Positions 44,282-52,838 of a stretch of DNA of 64,000 bases are shown here, in pieces (position 1 is the first letter of the stretch; each line of letters opens with the position of its first letter). The position numbers and the translations under genes were made by a program. The notes below the pieces were generated by a model. It did not search any database. It saw only the letters and a program-made list of their open reading frames with translations, and was not told where the DNA came from. Source of the stretch: JAVBLD01 sp031553705. GTDB taxonomy: Bacteria > Bacteroidota > Bacteroidia > Bacteroidales > Marinifilaceae. The DNA lies in the NCBI GenBank assembly GCA_031553705.1, contig JAVBLD010000022.1, forward strand, positions 1 to 64,000, read 5' to 3'.

Positions 44282-45685
44282 TCATTTTACTTTTTGTACT
44301 CCCGGCAAACGATAGCTGCCATTCAAAATCGGCGATTCGGCCCCGTAGAGGCGCATGGTCAGGTTGAAGCTACCTTTCGGCGCGGGCAACCAGTTCGATT
44401 CTTTATCTTTCCCCGGGTTTTCGCTCTGGATGTAAATATCGACCGAGCCGTCCTTGTTGGTTTTCAGTCCGGTGGTCGTGCTGCCGATGCTGTATCGCTT
44501 GAAATCGTTCTCCACAAAGAACATATCGTCGCCAAACATGTTCAGGTTCCAGAATACGGTGACGGGCGGGATCTGGTCTTTGTTCAAATGAAGCACATAC
44601 CTGTTGGCCCCGTCGAGTTTGTTGCCGTCGGCATCCACCACAGTGTTGGGATAAAGCGACTCTTCGGCGACATTCGCCCCGAGAACCAATTTAGCCAATG
44701 CGGCGCGAAGCGTAATGTCGTATCCCGCGCGGCCGCCTCCCATCGTATAACGCCACCCTTCCACTACGGTAGCTGTAGTGAGTTTTGCATTTTCAATCAA
44801 CTGGTCGGCGACGACTGCGGCGCGCGCCAGTCCACGCTTGGCCGGCTCGTCTAAACTTTGCCAGTCGAAACCTTTTTCAGCACTTAATCCGATGGTGTGG
44901 AAAAGCATCACGAAAGGATCGGAATAGTCTGCATTGCGCGACAGGTAAAGCTGCATACCGAAACCGAGTTGCTCGAAGTAACGCAGGTTTTCGGGCGCTT
45001 TAGGAATGAAGATGTATTTTTGCAACTCCATCTTGGGAATGGTATACTCCAACCCTTGCTTTTGGAAAACGGAATAGGGCAACACATGGAAACTTTGTTG
45101 CTCTTTCACTGCGGCAGACAGATCTTTGTCGCCATTCACGGCAATACGCAGAGCGATGATAGCCAGATTCGTATTGACCTTGATCTGTTCCATGCCGTAA
45201 GGAACCGGCCCGTTGTAGTCGGGCCCCGTCACAAAATACAACCCTGGTTCCTCGCCTTTGTAGCCGCCCAGGTTACGCACCACCTCGTCGTACATGTTGC
45301 CGACCTGGATGATGTACCAGCGGGGGGATTCCAGTTTCGGCACTTTAACCACCAACGGTTCGATGCTCAGGTCACCGTTGCAGTAGGCGTCGATGGTCAC
45401 GTTGTTGGGCGTTACCACGTAACGGTCGGCGGCGGTTTTCAGCTTGTCGAACTTATGGAAATAATTAATGTAAACCGCACCCACTTTAGCGCCGCTCGAA
45501 TTAGTGGCGACATAGTCGTAGAATGGTCGTCCCCAGATGGCCGCTTGTACACCTATGGTATATGCTTGTTCCTCCTTCGCCTGGTCGGGGGTCATTTTTT
45601 GTGCGGGGGCCTGCGCCGAAACGCTGTTTCCGATGACTATCGCCAACAGAATGACAGTAATTCTAAGATTTAGTTTCATCATCAT
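44282..45685 (-). CDS. DUF1254/DUF1214 secreted protein (copy A)
   Basis: This 467-residue protein has a signal peptide (about 1-25, ending SAQA) but no lipobox, unlike copies B and C. DUF1254 (TIGVQAAIWGRPFYDYVATNSSGAKVGAVYINYFHKF; VVKVPKLESPRWYIIQVGNMYDEVVRNLGG) precedes DUF1214 (VLHLNKDQIPPVTVFWNLNMFGDD, FNLTMRLYGAESPILNG). It is the first gene of the island operon. Three ATGs in a row at 45685, 45682 and 45679 are possible starts. The reading frame has a long shadow ORF on the other strand, a sign of high G+C in the third positions. Confidence 0.85.
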   Translation of the reverse strand: MMMKLNLRITVILLAIVIGNSVSAQAPAQKMTPDQAKEEQAYTIGVQAAIWGRPFYDYVATNSSGAKVGAVYINYFHKFDKLKTAADRYVVTPNNVTIDAYCNGDLSIEPLVVKVPKLESPRWYIIQVGNMYDEVVRNLGGYKGEEPGLYFVTGPDYNGPVPYGMEQIKVNTNLAIIALRIAVNGDKDLSAAVKEQQSFHVLPYSVFQKQGLEYTIPKMELQKYIFIPKAPENLRYFEQLGFGMQLYLSRNADYSDPFVMLFHTIGLSAEKGFDWQSLDEPAKRGLARAAVVADQLIENAKLTTATVVEGWRYTMGGGRAGYDITLRAALAKLVLGANVAEESLYPNTVVDADGNKLDGANRYVLHLNKDQIPPVTVFWNLNMFGDDMFFVENDFKRYSIGSTTTGLKTNKDGSVDIYIQSENPGKDKESNWLPAPKGSFNLTMRLYGAESPILNGSYRLPGVQKVK

Positions 45686-45929
45686 GTGCTTTTAAATTCT
45701 TATCTGCTTGATTCCAATTTGAAAATTTCCCATTATATTAACAACAATTATTCCAAAAAAGTTTCACTAAGATGCCAATAATACCAGATACGGCAAAGCA
45801 ACAGACCACCACAGAAGCTTTGCCTATGCAACAAGTGGACATAATGATAAAAGTTTTTTTTATTTTTTTGACTCAAACAAAAAATAACTTTTATATCCTA
45901 ATCAGACAAGCCTTTTTCTTCCTTTTTCA

Positions 45930-45994
45930 GGGGTCATTTTACTTCGGCCAGCAAGGGTCAATTTAGATTGGTCAAGAGAGGTTAACTTCGAGCG
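45930..45994. repeat. three imperfect repeats, IS21-like terminal pattern
   Basis: Three copies spaced about 24 bases apart begin at 45930 (GGGGTCATTTTACTTCGG), 45954 (AGGGTCAATTTAGATTGG) and 45978 (GAGGTTAACTTCGAGCGG). Multiple short repeats of this kind, with the GGTCA-TTT core, are what I recall from the ends of Bacteroidetes IS21-type elements. No istA/istB genes are present, so this would be a relic. Confidence 0.35.
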
Positions 45995-46274
45995 GATTTT
46001 CCGCTTTATTTACTCACAATTCTAAAAAAACAGCGGCATGTACCTTCCAATTAGTTTTTCTGCGATAATCGGTTATTTGAAGCAGTGCAAAACATTTTGG
46101 TTTACAGTGAATTAACTGTAATTTATCCGTAACCGTCTACCATGTTCTCTGATAAATATACATTGAATTTCAATTATTTACCTTTTTGGGGCAAAATAGG
46201 AAAAGAAAAAGAGAAACGCCCTATTCTTTACTTTTTTATATACAGTCATATAGAATAGATTTCCAAGATTATAC

Positions 46275-46282
46275 TAATTTTG
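46275..46282 (+). promoter_or_regulatory. -7 box (TAATTTTG) for the 2-hydroxyacid dehydrogenase
   Basis: Exact TAnnTTTG match about 68 bases before the ATG at 46350. No TTG was found at standard spacing. Confidence 0.5.
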
Positions 46283-46349
46283 CAGGCATCTTTGGAAACA
46301 AAAGACAACATAATGAGAACCCTAATTATTACTTAATATAATTTGTCAA

Positions 46350-47276
46350 ATGAATATTGTATTTATTGAACCGCTTGGTCTTTGCGAATGCATTACTTCG
46401 GCACAATGCCGGAACCTGGAGGCGAACGGCCACGACATCCGTTTCTTCAACGATCGGGATGAAAATGAAGATATATTGATCGAACGGGCGAAAGACGCAG
46501 ATATTGTGGTAGTCAGTAATATTCCTCTCAGAAAGCGTTTTTTTGACGGATGCCCGAAACTCAAAATGCTTTCCGTTGCTTTTACCGGTCTCGACCATAT
46601 CGACCTGGATGAATGCAAACGCAGAAATATAACTGTGTGCCCGGCGGCAGGCTACTCCACACAATCCGTAGCTGAACTGGCCATCGGTATGATGATCGCC
46701 GTATACCGGCAGATTGTCGGAGGCGACTGTATTACACGGATCGGAGGCGACCGCCAGCATTTCCTGGGCACCGAGCTATGCGGCAAAACGGTCGGCATCA
46801 TCGGTACCGGGGCCATCGGCCAACGCGTCGCCCAACTGGCACATGCTTTCGGATGCCATGTCATTGCTTACAACAGAACTCCGAAACAGATTGAACATAT
46901 CCGTTTTGTAGACAAAGATACATTACTTAAAGAATCGGATATCATATCATTGCATATCCCATCCAATAAAGAGACCGCCGATTTTGTCGATGCACAGGCA
47001 TTCTCCCTGATGAAACCCCATGCGATACTGATCAACACAGCCAGAGGGGGTGTCGTAAACCAGGAAGCGCTTTATCATGCCCTACGGAAAGGAGTCATTG
47101 CCGGAGCGGCTGTCGATGTGTACCTGCAGGAACCACCACTTCCGGCAAATCATCCGCTCTTTAACGCCCCGAACCTGCTTATGCTTCCCCATGTCGGATA
47201 CGCAACCAAAGAAGCTTTCGCCACCCGCCTGGAAATAGCAATAAAAAATATCGAAAAATGGGCTAGTAAATTATGA
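46350..47276 (+). CDS. NAD-dependent 2-hydroxyacid dehydrogenase
   Basis: This 308-residue cytosolic enzyme reduces a 2-keto acid to the 2-hydroxy acid, or the reverse. The Rossmann motif GTGAIG is at 152-157, with catalytic Arg232 in NTARGG, Glu261 in LQEPP and His281 in LPHVG. The length fits the family of glycerate/phosphoglycerate-type dehydrogenases without a regulatory ACT domain. Substrate specificity cannot be read. It is a single gene flanked by the island and, on the other strand, murF-alr. Confidence 0.9.
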   Translation: MNIVFIEPLGLCECITSAQCRNLEANGHDIRFFNDRDENEDILIERAKDADIVVVSNIPLRKRFFDGCPKLKMLSVAFTGLDHIDLDECKRRNITVCPAAGYSTQSVAELAIGMMIAVYRQIVGGDCITRIGGDRQHFLGTELCGKTVGIIGTGAIGQRVAQLAHAFGCHVIAYNRTPKQIEHIRFVDKDTLLKESDIISLHIPSNKETADFVDAQAFSLMKPHAILINTARGGVVNQEALYHALRKGVIAGAAVDVYLQEPPLPANHPLFNAPNLLMLPHVGYATKEAFATRLEIAIKNIEKWASKL

Positions 47277-47327
47277 GTATGAGTTGAAAATCAGATCAAA
47301 CACTCATAATTCATCACTTATAACTCA

Positions 47328-49778
47328 TCACTCCTTAAAGTACACCCTTCTCACCCGTTGCGATATGGAGGTTAGTATTTCATAAGGGATTGTGCCTAGT
47401 TTTTCAGCTAGTTCGGTGACCGGGATATGTTCCCCGAATATCTCCACTTCATCCCCCACCTTTACATTCACATCGGTCACATCCAACATGCAGGCGTCCA
47501 TACAAATATTTCCGATGACAGGTACCCGTTTACCGTTTACCATCATCTCTTCCACACCATTGCTCAAATGCCGGTTCAACCCATCGGCATAACCAACCGG
47601 AATAAGAGCGATACGGGAATTCCGCTCGATTATTCCCTTTCGTCCATATCCTACCGTCTGGTGTTTCTTTACCGTTCTGAGGGACGCGATATAGGTTTTA
47701 AACGAACTCACCGGCAAAAGAGGAGCCCCGACGGCGCTGATCCCATGCAACCCGATCCCCAGTCGCACCATATCGAAACTATATTCGGAAAAACGTTCAA
47801 TGCCCGCAGAATTCAATATATGGCGCCAGATCTTATAATCAAACCGGCTCTGTATTTGTTCTGTCATAGCGGCAAAACTCTTGATCTGGAACAATGTGTA
47901 GTCGTCATGAATCGCTTCATCGCTCCCTGCCAGGTGAGAAAACACCGAGCGAATCACAACATTCCGCTTTGTTTCAAAAAAACCGAGCAATGCAATGATA
48001 TCTTCCTCGTCCAATCCGGAACGGTTCATTCCGGTATTCAGCTTCAGGTGGATCGGATACCTTTCCGCCCCATGTCTCACCAAAGCCCGGTCGAACGCTT
48101 CCAGTAATTCCATGGAGTATATCTCCGGTTCCAGGTTAAACTCAATAATATGGTCAAAAGCCTCCGGTTCCGGATTCATCACGGCAATCGGGATGGTGAT
48201 ACCAGCCGTCCTTAACTCCACGCCCTCGTCCGCATAAGCGACCATCAGGTAGTCCACCCCTTGGTACTGGAGTAGACTCGCCACTTCCGTCAATCCGCTT
48301 CCATACGAAAATGCTTTCACCATCACCGCCATTTTTGTATGCCAGGGCACCCGCGATCTGAAATAGTTCAGGTTATGCACCATCGCATCCAGATTCACTT
48401 CCAGTATTGTATTGTGTGACTGCTGCTGTAAAAATCCGGCAATATACTCAAAACGGTACTTTCGGGCACCTTTGATCAGAACAACCCGGTCTTTATATCG
48501 GTCACGGTTTTCATGCTTCAAAAAACTATCGGTATCTTTGTAAAACCGGCTTTCAATCCTCTGAAAATAAGCCTTACAACGATTGATATTCTCGCCGATA
48601 CCGACAAACTCGGAAACTCCCGCTTTATCCAGCATAACGGCTACCTCCTGATATAATTCCCGGTTATCGGCGCCAACATCAATAAAGTCGGAAAGAATCA
48701 CCACCCGTTTCTTTTTCGGATCCTGCATTGCCAATGTATTCAATGCCAACTGAAAAGAGACCGGATCCGAATTATAATAATCATGAATCAATATACAACG
48801 GTGAAAACCTTCTTTAATCTCCATTCGCATTGCAATGGGTTGCAAATGCTTCACCCGCTCAACGATTTTCTCCGGAGCTACCGCTTTCAGCAACAATATG
48901 CAGACAGCATTCATCCCGTTTTCAAACGACGCCTCGTCGGCAAACGGGATCGTTAACGTAAAGCTCCGATCGTTAAAATAAACATCGACCGTACGATCCG
49001 CCAACCCGATATGCCGGACATACACCTTCACGGTTGACCTGTCGCTCTCTCCCCATGTCATCACAACTGTTTCAGGCGACAAAGCCAGTGCAATACGATC
49101 CATCGCCATACCTTCGTGACCGATTACATAACTGCATTCGGAGAATAGTGCCGCCTTCTCCGTCAGCTTCTCCTCCCGTGAAGCAAAATTCTCCCCGTGA
49201 GCATCCCCAAGATGGGTAAAAATTCCGATCTCCGGTTTAATCATATATTGCAGGCGGACCATCTCCCCCCGCTGGGATATGCCGGCCTCAATGACAGCAA
49301 TCTGTGTAGTGTCTTCTATTCCCAGCAGAGACAGCGGAACCCCAACTTGTGAATTATAGCTTCTCGGACTACGGTACACAACAAAATCGTCCGCCAATAA
49401 TTGGTACAACCACTCTTTTACCACCGTCTTCCCGTTACTCCCGGTAATCCCGATCACTTTGGCCTTTTTATGCCGCCGGTGAAAAGCAGCCAGTTGCTGC
49501 AAAGCTTTCAACACATCGTTTACCTCAAAGAAATTCGCTCCGCTCATCATATCACGGTCGGGGACAGACTCACTAATGACAAAATGCCGCACTCCTTTTT
49601 CATACAATCCCTTAATATAGGCGTGTCCATTATGATTCTTTCCTTTCAATGCAAAAAACAATGTCTTCTCCGGAGTATTCACCGAACGACTGTCAATACT
49701 TACCACATCGATCTCAAGGTCAGAGACCACAAAGGGTTTACAACCCAGAATCTTTGAAATCTCTTTAGCACTATACAT
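47328..49778 (-). CDS. murF-alr: bifunctional MurF ligase / alanine racemase
   Basis: 816 residues. The N-terminal 450 or so residues are MurF, which adds D-Ala-D-Ala to UDP-MurNAc-tripeptide, with the ATP loop GITGSNGKT near 110-118. The last 360 residues are a PLP-dependent alanine racemase (ILEVNLDAMVHNLNYFRS, the PLP lysine in MVKAFSYGSG, and the GYADG motif near the C-terminus). The fusion supplies D-alanine and uses it in one polypeptide. It is a characteristic arrangement in Bacteroidetes. A -7 box lies about 57 bases upstream. It converges with the dehydrogenase over about 50 bases. Confidence 0.94.
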   Translation of the reverse strand: MYSAKEISKILGCKPFVVSDLEIDVVSIDSRSVNTPEKTLFFALKGKNHNGHAYIKGLYEKGVRHFVISESVPDRDMMSGANFFEVNDVLKALQQLAAFHRRHKKAKVIGITGSNGKTVVKEWLYQLLADDFVVYRSPRSYNSQVGVPLSLLGIEDTTQIAVIEAGISQRGEMVRLQYMIKPEIGIFTHLGDAHGENFASREEKLTEKAALFSECSYVIGHEGMAMDRIALALSPETVVMTWGESDRSTVKVYVRHIGLADRTVDVYFNDRSFTLTIPFADEASFENGMNAVCILLLKAVAPEKIVERVKHLQPIAMRMEIKEGFHRCILIHDYYNSDPVSFQLALNTLAMQDPKKKRVVILSDFIDVGADNRELYQEVAVMLDKAGVSEFVGIGENINRCKAYFQRIESRFYKDTDSFLKHENRDRYKDRVVLIKGARKYRFEYIAGFLQQQSHNTILEVNLDAMVHNLNYFRSRVPWHTKMAVMVKAFSYGSGLTEVASLLQYQGVDYLMVAYADEGVELRTAGITIPIAVMNPEPEAFDHIIEFNLEPEIYSMELLEAFDRALVRHGAERYPIHLKLNTGMNRSGLDEEDIIALLGFFETKRNVVIRSVFSHLAGSDEAIHDDYTLFQIKSFAAMTEQIQSRFDYKIWRHILNSAGIERFSEYSFDMVRLGIGLHGISAVGAPLLPVSSFKTYIASLRTVKKHQTVGYGRKGIIERNSRIALIPVGYADGLNRHLSNGVEEMMVNGKRVPVIGNICMDACMLDVTDVNVKVGDEVEIFGEHIPVTELAEKLGTIPYEILTSISQRVRRVYFKE

Positions 49779-49834
49779 TTTTTAATTTTTGAATCCTAAA
49801 TCCGGTATTGAAAAAATCGTCCAACAAACAGTCA

Positions 49835-49842
49835 CAAATTTA
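49835..49842 (-). promoter_or_regulatory. -7 box (TAAATTTG) of murF-alr
   Basis: Exact TAnnTTTG on the reverse strand about 57 bases before the ATG at 49778. Confidence 0.5.
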
Positions 49843-49887
49843 CATCATTCTTTCTTACCGCCTACTACCTGTGCATAGCTTTCAACC

Positions 49888-51342
49888 TCACAACAATGGT
49901 GCAAATAACCTGGCCACCGATTCCCGTACCTTATCTCTTTTCGGCCTGAACTTCCAGTTAGTCATATCCACCTCTTTACTCCATTTCATATCCTCAACAA
50001 AAAATGAGGCCAGGCTCTTTGCTACATGCTGGTCGTAAATAATCAAGCTCACCTCAAAATTCTGCTCAAAACTCCGGATATCCATATTAGCTGTCCCGAC
50101 ACTCGCCACCATCCCGTCTACAATGATAAGCTTGCTATGATTTATTCCCTTTTCGTACCAATGCACCTTTACCCCGGCCTCCAGTAACTCCTCCACATAT
50201 GAACGGCTACACCAGTAGGTGAGCAACGAATCCGATTTATACGGCAATAGTATCCTGACATCCACCCCACTCATTGCCGCGGTTTTCAACGAATTAAGGG
50301 TAGTCTCTCCGGGCATGAAATAGGGAGTAGAAATATAAACATACTCTTTGGCCATATTGATCAGCGTAAAATAGGCCTGCTGTATCGAAGCCCAATCGCT
50401 GTCCGGGCCAGAGGAAACAGTTTGGATGATCATATTTCCTTCGCCTTTCTTATAAGGCATATATTCGTCTTTGTTTAACAACAGCTCCTGGCGGACAAAA
50501 TACCAATCGATAAGAAACACTACCTGCAAGGCCGAAACCGCTTCCCCCTCCACCTTCAGATGGGTATCCCGCCAGATCCCGATCCCCGGGACTCCCGCCA
50601 GATAGCGATCGGCAATATTCAAGCCGCCGACAAATGCGACCTCTCCGTCAATCACGGCAATCTTCCGGTGATTCCGGTAGTTCGCCTTATTCATTACCTT
50701 ATGGAAACGCACCGGCAGGAAAGGATATATCTGAATCCCTACCTTCTGCATCTCCCGGATAAAACTTCGTGACAAATCCCAACAGCCGACATCATCGTAT
50801 ATAATACGTATTTCTACTCCGGCTTTCGCTTTCTCGATCAGCATATATTGCAATTTGTTCGCCAAATCTCCATCTTCAATAATATAATACTCCAGATGTA
50901 TAAACTTTTTTGCCTTGGCTATAGCTTCGAACAGGGCCGGAAAGGTCTCTTCTCCGTCATTCAGTATTTCCACCCGGTTGTGCAGGGTCAATAGAGCCTT
51001 GCTATTACTCAGCAATAGGGTCATAAGCTTCCGCACATCTTCCATCTCCCCCTTCTTCAGCAATTCGTTTTTCTTGATCCGCTGCTTCTGATCCTCGCTC
51101 ATATATTGCAACCACTTCATATCCCCCAACCCCTTCATTGAAAACATTTTGATCTTCCGATAGTTTACTCCGAAAAAGAAATAAAATATAACCCCGATAA
51201 ACGGCAGCAATACCAGAACCGTAATCCAGGCCAATGTTCTTACCGGGTTACGGTTTTCCATCACCACGCTGAAAACCACGCTCGTTACTGTAAGTATATA
51301 CAATATAACAAAAACTAATATTGCTATCTCAAACCAGTTCAT
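49888..51342 (-). CDS. cls: cardiolipin synthase
   Basis: This 484-residue inner-membrane phospholipase-D-type enzyme makes cardiolipin from two phosphatidylglycerols. Two N-terminal membrane helices (about 5-27 and 36-56) are followed by two HKD motifs: HRKIAVIDG near 221-229 and HSKLIIVDG near 399-407, with the usual FVGG and GTANMD segments after them. Only the longer Cls type has both membrane helices. It is a single gene diverging from prmC. I found no convincing promoter box upstream. Confidence 0.93.
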   Translation of the reverse strand: MNWFEIAILVFVILYILTVTSVVFSVVMENRNPVRTLAWITVLVLLPFIGVIFYFFFGVNYRKIKMFSMKGLGDMKWLQYMSEDQKQRIKKNELLKKGEMEDVRKLMTLLLSNSKALLTLHNRVEILNDGEETFPALFEAIAKAKKFIHLEYYIIEDGDLANKLQYMLIEKAKAGVEIRIIYDDVGCWDLSRSFIREMQKVGIQIYPFLPVRFHKVMNKANYRNHRKIAVIDGEVAFVGGLNIADRYLAGVPGIGIWRDTHLKVEGEAVSALQVVFLIDWYFVRQELLLNKDEYMPYKKGEGNMIIQTVSSGPDSDWASIQQAYFTLINMAKEYVYISTPYFMPGETTLNSLKTAAMSGVDVRILLPYKSDSLLTYWCSRSYVEELLEAGVKVHWYEKGINHSKLIIVDGMVASVGTANMDIRSFEQNFEVSLIIYDQHVAKSLASFFVEDMKWSKEVDMTNWKFRPKRDKVRESVARLFAPLL

Positions 51343-51443
51343 GTTTTAAATTATCATTAAAAGCTCTCAAAGCCAGGCTCTTCCCATGCACTTCTGCCTG
51401 CCACATTACCAACTCACTGTTTTATACACAGATATTGCTCTTT

Positions 51444-51471
51444 TTGTTTTCTATTTTAATTCTTAGTTTTG
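51444..51471 (+). promoter_or_regulatory. promoter of prmC-recX (TTG-N17-TAGTTTTG)
   Basis: TTG at 51444-51446, then 17 bases, then the -7 box TAGTTTTG (51464-51471) matches the Bacteroidetes consensus. The box ends only four bases before the prmC ATG at 51476, so the transcript should start at or next to the start codon. Confidence 0.65.
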
Positions 51472-51475
51472 TACC

Positions 51476-52339
51476 ATGAAGACCATCTATCATTTATCAC
51501 TATACGCATCAGAGGAATTAAAAGATCTGTATAATGACCGTGAAATTAGCCACCTTTGCCGTCTTATTTTCATGGATGCACTAAACTGTACAAATATAGA
51601 CATCCATATTAAAAAACACCATATTTTAGATGAAAGCCTTATAAATAAATTTTGCGGGATCGTAACTCTTTTGAAAACCGGAAAACCGATCCAGTATGTC
51701 ATCGGCGAAACCGAATTTGTCGGACTAAAATTCGGACTGAACAGCTCAACACTGATCCCGCGTTCGGAAACTGAGGAACTGGTGGTATGGGCGCAAGAAT
51801 ACGTCATTCCCGGACATCATGTGCTGGATATCGGATGCGGAAGCGGATGCATCGCCATCACCCTGGCCGTACACTGTCCGGGAACGATCGTATCGGGATT
51901 GGATATCGCAGTGGAAGCTATCAAGCAAGCCCGCAAAAATGCAGAATTTCACCATGTCGAAGTAGACTTCCGGACGGAAGATATACTTCATTACGATACC
52001 TGGGCGAAAGAAAAATATGATATCATTATCAGCAATCCGCCCTATGTTCGTCATAGCGAAAAAGCCCTCATGGATACCAAGGTGGTGAATTTCGAACCCC
52101 ACACCGCCCTATTTGTACCGGATGACGATCCGCTTCTTTTTTACCGGACGATCGCCCAATTCGGACAGGAATATCTGCAACCCGGCGGTCTACTCTTTTT
52201 TGAAATCAATGAAGCGATGGGAACAGCCACGGTTGATATGCTGGCCGGGTCGGGATACTCCGATATCGAACTGCGAAAAGATATAAACGAACGGGACCGC
52301 ATGATCAAAGCAAAAAAAAATACTCCTTCCAACCCTTAA
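51476..52339 (+). CDS. prmC: peptide chain release factor N5-glutamine methyltransferase
   Basis: This 287-residue cytosolic methyltransferase modifies the GGQ glutamine of release factors RF1 and RF2. An N-terminal helical domain (about 1-105) precedes the SAM-binding Rossmann fold with motif LDIGCGSGCIA (about 117-127) and the substrate motif NPPY at 187-190. It has the IPRSETEELV segment typical of PrmC. No Shine-Dalgarno-like sequence is seen, fitting a leaderless message. It is followed after 13 bases by recX and the two are probably co-transcribed. Confidence 0.93.
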   Translation: MKTIYHLSLYASEELKDLYNDREISHLCRLIFMDALNCTNIDIHIKKHHILDESLINKFCGIVTLLKTGKPIQYVIGETEFVGLKFGLNSSTLIPRSETEELVVWAQEYVIPGHHVLDIGCGSGCIAITLAVHCPGTIVSGLDIAVEAIKQARKNAEFHHVEVDFRTEDILHYDTWAKEKYDIIISNPPYVRHSEKALMDTKVVNFEPHTALFVPDDDPLLFYRTIAQFGQEYLQPGGLLFFEINEAMGTATVDMLAGSGYSDIELRKDINERDRMIKAKKNTPSNP

Positions 52340-52352
52340 ACCGATCTATACC

Positions 52353-52838
52353 ATGTCGCCGGAAAAAGCGTTAAACACCCTAGCGGGCCTATGCAGCAAC
52401 AAAGAGTATTGTAGTCATGATATTCGGGAGAAACTAATAAAATGGGAGATCTCCGCAGAAAAAATCACCCATATCATGAAGTTTCTATATGAACACCATT
52501 TCATTGATGATTCGCGCTTTGCGATATCTTACGCATCGGATAAATTCCGGTTCAACAAATGGGGAAAACAAAAAATATTCCAGATGCTCCGACAAAAGGA
52601 TATTCCTTCCAATATCATTGCCGATGCACTTTCACGGCTGGAACAGGACGAATACGACAACATCTGCCTTACCCTGCTTAAGGAAAAATTAAAAATGATT
52701 AAATGCAACGACCCCCTGCAAACCAAAGGAAAACTTTTCCGATTTGCTGCCGGGAGGGGATTCGATTACGATACGATAAGCAGAACTATTATGCAACTCA
52801 CGGGAGAGGCATGCGATGAATCGGATGAGAGAACATAA
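52353..52838 (+). CDS. recX: regulatory protein RecX
   Basis: This 161-residue RecX-type helical-repeat protein modulates RecA filament activity. The pattern with YCSHDIREKLIKWEI, FLYEHHFIDDSRFAISYASDKF and KIFQMLRQKDIPSNIIADAL, each an aligned three-helix unit, is characteristic. It follows prmC, a frequent neighbour in Bacteroidales. Its last 41 bases overlap the 3' end of the convergent histidine kinase gene. RecA itself is not in the window. Confidence 0.85.
   Translation: MSPEKALNTLAGLCSNKEYCSHDIREKLIKWEISAEKITHIMKFLYEHHFIDDSRFAISYASDKFRFNKWGKQKIFQMLRQKDIPSNIIADALSRLEQDEYDNICLTLLKEKLKMIKCNDPLQTKGKLFRFAAGRGFDYDTISRTIMQLTGEACDESDERT

Larger units (their letters stand above)
45686..46349. 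other. island border, no genes
   Basis: A 664-base AT-rich stretch between the reverse island operon and the forward dehydrogenase. It holds the leader of copy A on the left, a cluster of repeats resembling an IS end (45930-45994), and the dehydrogenase promoter box on the right. A 64-codon forward ORF at 45772-45966 looks like chance. Confidence 0.5.

Noticed and set aside
44897..45673. 258-codon forward ORF opposite DUF1254 copy A
   Set aside because: Shadow of a GC-rich real gene; the translation is rich in His and Val with no recognisable fold, and the opposite strand carries a conserved two-domain protein.
45772..45966. 64-codon ORF in the island border
   Set aside because: Poor codon quality, Phe-rich low-complexity end, and it overlaps the repeat cluster.
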